A stretch of 64,000 nucleotides of DNA from Agapanthus africanus (lineage: Eukaryota > Streptophyta > Magnoliopsida > Asparagales > Amaryllidaceae), in contig JASDDO010000001.1 of assembly GCA_030015575.1 (NCBI GenBank), forward strand, positions 513,293,772 through 513,357,771, in the 5' to 3' direction. Position 1 is the first letter of the stretch. Each line of letters opens with the position of its first letter. The position numbers and the translations under genes are program-made. The notes beneath the pieces are model-generated. The model saw nothing but the letters and a program-made list of their open reading frames with translations, did not search any database and was not told where the DNA came from. Below are positions 11,047 through 20,366 of the stretch, piece after piece.

Positions 11047-13175
11047 TGTTAGTGTATATGCCCTAGAGGCCATTACTGTATCATACTAGTTTGTATATTA
11101 CTTAATGGAAGCTTGGGATATTCACAGTTGTATATACAATCTTTCTCAAAATGGTAGTATGCTACTTGGTTTGTTTCTACTTTAATGTATACATGTGTTT
11201 CTTTTAGCATATTATCTATACACATTAGTAGAGCCCTTAGGATCTTTTGCTTGATTACCAGCGTTGTGATGCCAGTCACACTCGTGGGGGCTGGGTAATC
11301 CACAAGCACATCCTTATACAGGTCCCTAGTCGCAGGACTATCGAGACAGTGCATCGATACTCCGGAGTAGACTAGCGTATGCGCTTCTCATCCCAGCAGG
11401 GGAGACGGTCTGTCCCACAGCCGTCAGTAAGTCATACTTGAGATAGTATGCGGGTGCTCGTTAGGTTACGAGTACACTGGACAGGACTCGTCGGGAACTG
11501 ATTGGTTGGTATTATACCTATCGTCAGTCGTCAGTTCCCAGGTGACATGAGTACAGCTTAGTCCGCTGACTTGACACTGTCACTTCGCCTCGAGTGTGTT
11601 CCCACTGCACTTTGATCACTACCCTACCACGGCTCAAAGGAGTCGTGCAAACAGGTAGTGGTTGGGTGCAGTCCCGAAGCACTTGGAGGCAGTGACGGTT
11701 AGACAGGATTCGTCTCTCCCGGTAATGGGGGTTGACATCGCGCTGTGTCTAGGAGAGCCATTACACGAATAGTCCCTGGCCAGGGCAAGCGAGATATACT
11801 GGTAGGTTTCCAGTGTTATCTTAGGGTGTTCTGGGCTTCACTCCGACACGACTTGTACCGCTATTAGGGGACTGACGTTTACCGCCCCCTAGGCCCGCCA
11901 TGCGATGTATCAGACGCACAGACCGGACTGTACGGAGATTGTCACATTCAGACTCAGTAGGAGTTCAGATGGGTTCCACCTCGTCAGTCTTCTTATCGGC
12001 ATCTACCTGGGGACTGTTACGCACAGCTAGTGCCGCTTGCGGTCTGTGGTTAAACCCACTGCCAGCGTAGTGTCGAGTCTTTAGAGTCCCACACAGAAAG
12101 CTATTCGCCTTTAGGCAAAAGAGTATGGTTTTGTGACTGGTCGCATGGTTTTGCGACAGGGTTCGGTCACATCCGTGCACTTGTGCACGTTCAGTGTCCG
12201 GAAGGTTGACACTAGCGGGCTTTGGTTTAAGCCAGATCCTAGTGTACGTTTTGGGATTGGTTTTATCTCGTTTTGTATTCGTGTTCCTCGGAACGCGGAT
12301 GCGGGTGTGTATGCACAGTTGACAGAGAGACAGAGGGAGAGGATTCTAATTGAGGTTGTTGACTGTTGACTATTGACTTTACCTAACCCTAATGAGAATT
12401 AGAAATATGGTTAATGATAATTGAGTATTATTGTGCCATGGTTGGGTTGAAAGGTTGACCTTGTTGACTTGTTGACTAGGTGGACCGGTTGACTAGGTTG
12501 GACTTGTTGACCACCATCATTACTATGGCTATCATTTCATGCAAAGACTTTTAGCTTGCTTATTTGTTCACACATTGAATTTAATGCATGAAATGATATT
12601 GCCTTTTGTGATATGATAACCATCACATAATACTTGATTTATCATTATGGCTCATGATGCTTTTAGATTATGAGAGGTGAGAATGAGATGAGTATGGTTC
12701 ATTCTCTCATTTGCAATCTCTCTCTTGCTTGAGCTCTCACCCTCTCCCTCTTGCTCTCCCTCTCTCTAGTCTATGGTTCACTTGTCTCATGGGTTGAGAA
12801 GCAAGAAGCATAGAGAAAAATCCCAACACACTCTCCTCTACTCACTCTAGTTCACAAGGTTTAGCAAACCGAGTGAACTAGTTTCTTCAAAATTCGAAGA
12901 AGAAGCCAAAGGTAGAAGCTTTTGGGTGGATCGATCTTCGGCGCAAGGAGACGACGGGGTGAAACCGATCCGTACACCATCGAGAGTTGAAGACGAAGGA
13001 GTTCAAGAAAGAAAGGTATAACCACCTAACCGAGTAGTTATCAACTCCTAGTTAGGTTGTTAGGTAGATAGTTTAACAAAGATCCGTTTTGAGTCTATGT
13101 TACCGCCTCTAGAAAATCGTTTTTCATCAAATTCCGCATGCCCGTAAGTACCGGGAGAGATAGCATGGACTTACA
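11047..13175 (+). repeat. Copia A 5' LTR
   Basis: 2,129 bp, bounded TG...CA. The 3' end is fixed by the primer site one base further on, the 5' end by the matching 3' LTR and the TSD. It contains the W-box cluster (12319-12511), CT-rich stretches near 12705-12770, and a probable leader segment before the primer site. It differs from the 3' LTR by scattered substitutions and by a short repeat in the 3' copy (44285-44335). Confidence 0.93.
12319..12511 (+). promoter_or_regulatory. Cluster of nine TTGAC (W-box core) motifs in the copia A LTR
   Basis: Nine TTGAC words occur in under 200 bases, all on the plus strand, most as GTTGAC(C/T). TTGAC(C/T) is the binding core of WRKY factors. The cluster is kept in the 3' LTR (44490-44682), which has ten. 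It is absent from the solo LTR at 8429 and from the copia C LTR. A role in pathogen- or wound-induced transcription is inferred. Confidence 0.6.
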
Positions 13176-13176
13176 G

Positions 13177-13188
13177 TGGTATCAGAGC
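13177..13188 (+). other. Copia A primer binding site (initiator tRNA-Met)
   Basis: TGGTATCAGAGC, one base after the LTR end, is complementary to the 3' end of plant initiator tRNA-Met, the usual primer for copia minus-strand DNA synthesis. Confidence 0.92.
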
Positions 13189-13385
13189 CTAGTTAAACAC
13201 TACCTAACATGTTAGCATAGTAACTAGAAATTCGATCGGAGAAAAAGTCGCGAAATACACCCCGATATCAAACTTGCTGTCAATTTTTAAAGTGCTGTAA
13301 AAATAATAAATCATGCTTTAAAAATCGATTCAGGGTTTGTATAGTCTACTGTAGAAAAACGGTCCAGAGAACCCATCAAACCGCT

Positions 13386-13425
13386 GCGGAAACGCGGCAA
13401 TAGCTTGCTATTGCCGCGGTTCCGC
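13386..13425 (+). other. GC-rich 19-bp hairpin in copia A leader
   Basis: Arms at 13386-13404 and 13407-13425 pair with one A-G mismatch around a 2-base loop. The inner stem is CAATAGC/GCTATTG and the outer stem contains CGCGG/CCGCG and GCGGAA/TTCCGC. The copia C leader has the equivalent at 60750-60786, with a different inner stem (AGAAGC/GCTTCT). Confidence 0.8.
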
Positions 13426-14538
13426 GGCCGATTTAGCTCCTCTCTGGATCGTCTTCACTGCAGTTTGTTCTATGGGGTATTTTGGGATTTTTGGTATATG
13501 TTTTTTCAGCCCAGATTTTCCAGAAAGAAAATTTTGTTTTTGGGGCTTTAAAAACCGTATTTCGATCGAGTTTCTTATGATTTAAGCTGACGGGTTTATT
13601 TCTATGATGTGATATTTGTATTGAACGTCCGCTAATCACTATACGTCGATTAGTGGGGGTTATACAAATCTGTGATCTGTAATGTTGATGGTATGTGTAT
13701 ATGAATTCATTGGATTGTCGCGGGTGAATAGCCGGGGGTTGTGAAATGAGAGTTTTCTTTTTTTTTCAATTCATGTAAATTTGTAAATTGATATAATATT
13801 ATTTGTATGGCCGCACAACCGGATCGGGGTTGTAGCCGTCATTGTATAATTTCTTTTTACTATTTTTTCTCCTAGGATAGACCCATGGAGGGGGTGCACA
13901 AACTACCGGGTATCCCGAAGTGCCGAGTGGCCTACTCACGGTGTTGAGGGAGGTTGCTTCGCTTCGGGTACTTGGCGGGTAGTTTGCCGCACCCGTAGGG
14001 GTCTTGGGTGGGGTATTGGCTATTCACCGCGACCGTGTAATCTGCTTTTCGTTACAGGCTCGTACGAATTGCGGATTCCTAGTATATCCAATGTGTTCAT
14101 CTGTGATCTGAAATGGCTATCATTGCAATATATCTATATATGATATTATTTAGGCGTTCCTTATGTTTTACAGTCGCGCTAGCCCAGCCCCCGCTCTGTC
14201 GATAGTTAAGTAACCTAACGGGTAATGACGGGGCCCCGTGGCGAATGCGAATGACATAAGCGTACGTCATATTTTGGTTGTTTTCTGCAATGGTAGGATT
14301 AATTGATGGGACGCATTAAAAGAACTAATGCAAGAAAATAAACCAAGTAAAAGTCGTTGGAACACTTTGAAAACCACTCGGTTCTTTTCAAAAACTAACT
14401 TTTAAATGCGGAGCTTGAGCCACTCCTTTTAAAACCTATCTCGTTCCATCGATTATATCAAGTTCACTACGTTCATGGTTTCGCCAAAACCATTCATAGC
14501 CCTCCGTCGTTTCACATGAATAGTCAATAGTATTCAAG

Positions 14539-14748
14539 CTATGTATGTTGGCCAAAGTCAAGGCATAGTGATTGGTAGCTATTGGGTATTCATGTGCAGC
14601 ATAGATAGATGTGTTGGTTTGGGGCAGTCGTTCTACCATTTTGGCCAAAGTCAAGGGTATGTGCGGGTGGGCTCAAATTAACCTGGAGAATGACGGGTAG
14701 AACTTGACATGTGACTTATGATATTTTGGCCATAGTCAAGGTCATAAG
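14539..14748 (+). other. Three tandem hairpins with TTGGC-NNNN-GTCAA core in copia A leader
   Basis: Three cores begin at 14549, 14641 and 14726. Each has TTGGC pairing with GTCAA around CAAA, CAAA and CATA. Each is enclosed by its own outer stem: CTATG/CATAG (14539-14568), TACC/GGTA (14634-14659) and CTTATGA/TCATAAG (14715-14748). The copia C leader has the same set at 63053-63258 with different outer stems that still pair. Confidence 0.7.
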
Positions 14749-14946
14749 AGCATGGGGAAAAAAACCACGTCGGGAGTTTCATAAGTACTGAAACTTGCTA
14801 GCGTTGCATACCATTTGGAGTGTGATGATTCTGGTAGGATTCCTTCAGTTTTGTCACGCGATGATATTTGGATCCCGATCCTACTGTGAGTATATGCTAC
14901 TCCTCGGGAAATTTCTCACTTAACGATCAATGCTATGAACCAAGTA

Positions 14947-15036
14947 GGTGTCTAGAAAGGTGTTAGCGGGGCTACGCCCACAGGGAAAAGAGGTTATTTA
15001 ATTAAGGAATTTTGCGAAAGCGTTGGAAAACCTCCC
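14947..15036 (+). other. Leader module shared with Athila elements (copia A copy)
   Basis: Begins GGTGTCTAG, contains TTAATTAAGGAA and GCGAAAGCGTTGG, and ends AACCTCCC. The same block, in the same sense relative to transcription, occurs in G2 (33479-33569), G1 (38582-38656) and, more diverged, copia C (63411-63498). Confidence 0.75.
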
Positions 15037-15245
15037 TCGAAGTACCGACACCAGCCTGGCCGAACGGTTAAGCAAGAATTGTACGGTGAGATTGATCCTG
15101 ACTAATTCTTCCTTTTTGGTTTGAGGAGGGATTCGAGAGACAGTGGGAGCCATCATGTTTAGACAAACTAAAAACCACTCTAAACTTGCAAGAGCATCAT
15201 GCTGAGTGTTTCTTCTCTCTCTCCTAATTGCAGCGACCAATCGAC

Positions 15246-16400
15246 ATGACTGGACTTATGTTACTTCTAGATAAAAACATACTGACATGGCCAAACTACA
15301 AAGATTGGCTCAGGAATGTCAAAATGCCAATCACTTATGACAAGCTGGGGTATTTTCTTACCACCAAAGCTCCCCCTGTCCCAGGTCCCACCTCCAGTGT
15401 CGCGGATAAGGAAATCCGTAAGACTTTAGAGATCGATTGCGTGAAGGCCAAGTGCCTCGTGCTTGCCTCTATGGACAACGAACATCAGAGGAGGCACGAG
15501 AATATGGACCTCGAATCCATATTTCTCCATACAAAAGAACTGTATGGAGAGCAATCTCGTATCGTAAGATACGAAGTGTCAAAGAAGCTATTTTCGGCAA
15601 GGTGGGCCGTCGGGTCATCGGTAGCGAAACACGTGCTTAAGATGATTGGCTACATAGAGAAACTCACGGACCTTGGGACCACGTTGGAGAATGAGCTCTA
15701 TACGGACTTGATTCTCCAGTCCCTTTTTTCCACTTACGCCCAGTTTATCCTGAACTTCAACTTGCATGAAAAGGAAGTTGAACTTTCAAAACTCCTCAAC
15801 ATACTGAGGAGTGCAGAGGGCACCCTACAGAAAGGTAGGGAAACATCCACTTTGTTTGTAGGAGGATCTTCCTCTTCTAGGTCCAAGGGAAAAGCCAAGG
15901 GAAAGAAGAAGAAAGCCCCTGCCAAACCAAGGGGAGGTGTTAGTAAAGTGGATACGAAGGGAAAAGAAAAAGCAACAAAGGCAGCGGGGAAGCTTGTAGG
16001 TAAGGAAGAATGCTTCTATTGTCATAAGAGTGGACACTGGAAGAAAGATTGCAGGGCTTGGAAAGCCAGAACACAGGATCTGAAGCAGGTTGCGGCTTCA
16101 GCTTCAGGTGTGTATGTTATTAAAAACTGTCTATCCATAAACTCTACTTCCTGGGTATTGGATACCGGATCAGGATCTCATATCTGTAATTCTTTGCAGG
16201 CGTTGAGAAACCGTAGGTTTTTGAAGGCAGGTGACATGACCCTCAAAGTTGCAAAAGGAGCTAGCATGGATGCTAAGGCCGTGGGGGACTATCACCTGGG
16301 AATGTCAGATGGACATGTTTTGGTTTTACGTAATTGCTTTTTTGTACCCAACGCAACTTGTAATATCATTTCTGTATCTTTGGTTTCTAAAGAAGGTTAG
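15246..16400 (+). pseudogene. Copia A gag and protease (Angela lineage)
   Basis: I chose the ATG at 15246, just after a splice-acceptor-like TTGCAG. The open frame extends upstream only through a non-ATG codon. The first ~200 residues are a copia gag core (ILTWPNYKDWL, then KCLVLASMDNEHQRRHE). A Lys-rich linker leads to a zinc knuckle CFYCHKSGHWKKDC at 16011-16052 (CX2CX4HX4C), which binds element RNA. The aspartic protease follows with its catalytic motif WVLDTGSGSHIC near 16150 and continues as NCFFVPNATCNIISVS. A TAG at 16398-16400 interrupts the polyprotein before the integrase. Gag forms the particle; protease cuts the polyprotein. Both catalytic motifs are intact. Confidence 0.88.
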
Positions 16401-17102
16401 GAATTTGCGTTTGTAAGTAATGTTGTGAACATTCACCTTAATCAAGTCTTGATTGGGTCAGGTACATTGACCAATGGTATATACGCATTAAACCAACCAC
16501 AGATTTTCAATGTCCAGAATACACAAAAAAGAAATTCTCCGGAAGTAAATCAGACTTTCTTATGGCATTGTAGACTGGGTCACATCAATGAGAGAAGGTT
16601 GACGAAGTTACATACAGAAGGATATTTGGATCCGTTCGAATATCAATCGTATGCCACTTGTCAATCCTGTCTCAAAGGAAAGATGACAAAGACTCCGTTC
16701 ACTGGACACAGAGTAAGAGCGAGTGAGCTCTTGGGACTCGTACACAGCGACGTGTGCGGTCCAATGTCTACGCATGCCCGAAACGGTTATTCTTACTTCA
16801 TTACTTTTACGGATTACTTTTCAAGGTACGAATATGTCTTCTTAATGAAACATAAATCCGAAGCCTTTGGAAAGTTCCAGGAATATAAGAATGAAGTAGA
16901 AAAACAAACCAGAAAAAGTATCAAGACACTAAGATCTGATCGAGGTGGTGAATACTTGAGTGCCGAGTTCCTGAATTACTTAAAAGAGAATAGAATTCTC
17001 TCTCAGCTTACTCCTCCATACACTCCGCAACACAACGGTGTATCGGAGAGACGGAACCGAACCCTATTGGATATGGTACGGTCCATGATGAGTAACGCTG
17101 AG
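16401..17102 (+). pseudogene. Copia A integrase, N-terminal and catalytic part
   Basis: Integrase inserts the element cDNA into chromosomes. The zinc-binding HHCC module reads LWHCRLGHINERRL ... CQSCLKGKM (about 16560-16690). The catalytic core follows: first Asp in GLVHSDVCGPM, second in LRSDRGGEY, Glu in QHNGVSERRNRTL, so the D,D,E triad is intact. The frame stops at 17102 exactly where G1 has inserted (TSD CTGAG) and continues in phase at 41100. Only the stop at 16400 separates it from protease. Confidence 0.88.
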
Positions 17103-18681
17103 TGATTGTTAGAGTTTCTGCGTGTTCAAGTCTAGTTAATTACCGCAATCAAAACGGTTTCGCTTGTAGCTAGCCGGTTGAGTACGGGTCGTCCACAGGG
17201 AGATGGGAATCTTTTTCTATATTTCTTAACGAGTTAAGTCCGAGAGTCCAGATTTGTTTGTGATTAACTAAGTGTTAAAATGATATGTAAAGAGAGCTTG
17301 TTAAGGTTACGATTAGGTTAGTTTGAGTTAGGAGTCGCTCACTTCTTTCGTTGCCACTCTTAATATCGGTGTTACGGTAATCGGCAACAACGGGGATTAG
17401 CACGACTAGGAAGGAACTTGCGAGTATAAGCTAGGCTTTCCAATGCTTAAGTTCTTCCTTTTGGTGCTTGTCCGTCCGTTCTTGGCTCTTAGCCATAAAC
17501 TCCGGTTAATTCAACCACAAGGTCTCACTACGGAATCACCGCTATCATGTAGGATAGGGTGCCGTAAGGAGTAGATTGTGGTTCAATTAACGGGAGTCGA
17601 TTTAAGATGTTGGGCAAGGAAAGAGTGAGAGAGATTTCCTTCTCTCAAACTTCCCTTATCATACCCTAACAAGTATGGAAACTACTCACACATCATAATG
17701 AAAAGAAAATAAAACAAAAGAGGAACATAGAAAGAAAGAGATTAGAAGATAACAACTAGCTATTTGTGACCTCACCTTTGCAAGGATCAAGCGTAAGCTT
17801 CATGGTTGTTTAAGGATAAAGGAAAAGAGAAAAGAAAGAAACAACAAGAAATAACAACAACTAAATTATCAATTAAAGATTACAAGTAATTAACATAACA
17901 AGAGCAAGACAAGTATAATAACAAAATGAATTTCTTTATTCATCTTTCTTCACTCACAAAAGCTCACTACAAGTTTTTCAATGGATAAGAGATGAGAAGA
18001 GGAAGAAGAACAACAAGTATTCTAAAACCTAAAATACAAGATTAAGCACCCTTGGCTTCACAAGGTTCTGGGCTATTTATAGGCAGGGAAAAGGTAATCT
18101 AGGGCAACAATCAGAACAAACATGAAAAGACCAAAGAGCCCTTGAAAAATCTTCGTCTGACAAGCCTAAACGGCCGCGGAACCGCGGCTTAGACCCCCTT
18201 TTGGCCGCGGTTCCGCGGCCATATTGGGGAGTTGGGTGCTCCGGTTTCTTGTGCTTCCATGGTCCTTTTTTGTCTGTAGTTTCGCATATGTCTTTTCTGA
18301 TAATCTTTTCACATCTCTTCCAGAATTCTAGTAGATCAAAAGGTGATTGGATATGGATCTTTTGTCATGATTTTCTCGAGCTCCGCATAGATTTCTTGGA
18401 CTTGGTGTTGCCATTGTGCTTTGGGCATGAAGGTGACAACCGATTTGCCATTATGTCTTCTTAAACTGGTGTGTGGCAACATACGGATAAAGAGCAGAGA
18501 CTCGTGTTTTATCTGTGGTTGGCAGTAATCCGGAATTGTCGTGCTTTTCCATGAATTTCACGTTTTAGAGCCAAGAACCTGTATTCTGCAATTTACTAGC
18601 AAACACGGCTCAAGAGTACCTACCGATAAACAATATGATAAAAATTGGGCGGTATAAAAATGCAAAAATCTGATATGAACA
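17103..18681 (-). repeat. G1 3' LTR
   Basis: 1,579 bp, against 1,578 bp for the partner at 39517-41094. Bounds come from the CTGAG duplication and the adjacent polypurine tract. A TATA box reads CTATAAATAG on the minus strand at 18073-18082. About 100 bases upstream of it in transcription sense lies the GC dyad 18172-18189/18203-18220. Confidence 0.93.
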
Positions 18682-18696
18682 AATACCCCCAAACTT
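18682..18696 (-). other. G1 polypurine tract
   Basis: AAGTTTGGGGGTATT on the minus strand, directly before the 3' LTR. It is the expected primer for plus-strand DNA synthesis. Confidence 0.85.
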
Positions 18697-20366
18697 ATCA
18701 TTTGCTCGTCCCGAGAAAAACCAATTTATTCACAAAAATTTCTTAACCTCACTTTCGCAGGGAACGCGATTGCACTGAGCATGTGCAAAAATCCGTTAAA
18801 CCTCTAGGTGTCCCTAGTAGGAGGAGTGTTGTCTCCTGAGGGTTTTCAGCGGATACTACCCACAAAATCCGGTCAAGCTAGTTTTGCAAAATAACTATGA
18901 TTCAAACCCTAAAGTTTTGTTTCAGAAAATAACAATTCTATTATCCTTAAGTCTAGACTATCGAACCTTTATTTTTCACACCTCGCTTCTTATTTAACTA
19001 CAGATTTTATATGTCTTTACGTACAGTGCAAATAGTGTCGTTAAGTTCCAGAAGGATCGAATAAAGTCGTCATATCACACAATTAAGCCCGGATAAAAAT
19101 TTTAAAAGGATCACATAAGTTTTATAAAGAGTTAAGCATTCTTCAAGTTTCATTTTCCAGTAAAAGTTTCAACTTCAGAATTTCTATCTTCCTTAACAGG
19201 AAACTAGGTCTTATTTTTCACTCCACTTTTTCCTTGTTTTCATTTCATACACACCTCTGTGAACGTGCAATAGTCTTTTTTTTATAGAATAAAACCTTCA
19301 TATCTCCGCTAATTTTTTTTTATTTTTATAAAAGCCCGTCTTTTATCAAGATTGTTCTCACACAAAGAACCGTTAGGAATTTTAACTCGGAGAGAACACT
19401 TGCTTGACTTTGTTTTAATCTGGACTTTCTAGGTTTCTTAGCGAGCTTTGGGCCAATGCACGCAAACCAGTTGGCTTTAGGGCATTAGGTGTAGAAACAC
19501 CCCAGCAGACTTAATTACTCAAGTTACCTAGGTCCAATAACAAAAGACAGTTTGGCGTGAAAATCATGATGATTCAATACGAACGGAGTTCATTTATTTT
19601 TTTGGATAAAAGACGTGTTTAGTGGGTTCGGTGTGTAATCATTCCAATCAAGTTTCAGATGGGTTATTTTTCAGACTTAGTTCCAATTAGGGCATCAATA
19701 ACATTCCTACATATTCACTTCACTTCATAAACTATTCTTGATATTACTTATTTCAGAACAAACCTATTTGATCCTCAGAAAATCATTGATCCATTTAAAA
19801 GTTTTTAGACATAAAAGACTTGTCATCTAATTTCCAAAAACTCACGACCTGTGTAGTGTGATGTAAAGACGTATATCAGCTATAGTTAACTTCAAAGGAA
19901 AGTTATCTTTCAGGTTTTCAAAATCTAAAAATAAGATTTAGTTATTCTTATTTTATCAAACAAAACCGTCGAAATGTTGAATCAGAGTCCTCCCACAAGC
20001 TAACTTGAAAAAAAAGTTTTTATGTTTTTAGAAAATTTTTTGATTTTTTTGGATTTTTTAAATATGTATGCAAATGCAAAATATACAAATGAATGCGAAG
20101 GTAAGAAATGCGTACCGAGCGTACCCCCAAACTTTAACTGGACAGTGCCCTCACTGTCATTGCATGAAGAGATCATTTGAAGGGTCAAAATTGGCGGTTA
20201 GATATACACATTTTTTTTTGCGTTTAAAGAAAAGAAAAAGAGCAAAAATGGAAAAGAATATCCAAAAATATATACAAAATGGTATATACATACCCCCAAA
20301 CTTATTTTGAACAGTGTCCACTGTTCTTGGCTGGATAACCGAAGTTTGGTGGTAGGCAGAGAAAGA
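18697..20366 (-). other. G1 3' non-coding region between integrase and 3' LTR
   Basis: About 1.7 kb without a convincing open frame on either strand. It is strongly similar over its full length to the same region of G2 (25591-27245), so it is a conserved non-coding part of this family. Athila elements often carry an env-like gene here; I see none. Near the integrase end it holds two extra polypurine-like tracts, each followed by a hairpin. Confidence 0.75.
20121..20326 (-). other. Two internal polypurine-like tracts with hairpins (G1)
   Basis: Minus-strand AAGTTTGGGGGTA occurs at 20121-20134 and 20291-20303, identical in core to the functional tract at 18682. Each neighbours a 7-bp or longer hairpin: GACAGTG/CACTGTC (20141-20158) and GAACAGTG/CACTGTTC (20309-20326). 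G2 has the same pair at 27007-27044 and 27170-27205. Confidence 0.65.

Larger units (their letters stand above)
13189..15245 (+). other. Copia A 5' leader, about 2.1 kb non-coding
   Basis: No conserved open frame lies between the primer site and gag. The leader is structured: a 19-bp hairpin at 13386-13425, blocks shared with the copia C leader (GAATAGCCGGGGGTT at about 13725; CTAGGATAGACCCA near 13872), three related hairpins (14539-14748) and a module shared with Athila leaders (14947-15036). It ends in a pyrimidine tract and TTGCAG at 15228-15233, a good splice acceptor just before the gag ATG. BARE elements are known to make a spliced gag RNA, so this may be partly intronic. Confidence 0.7.

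Noticed and set aside
14947..15060. Self-cleaving ribozyme (hammerhead-like GAAA) in the shared leader module
   Set aside because: The CTGANGA box and the required three-stem junction are not present; the GAAA is a tetraloop.
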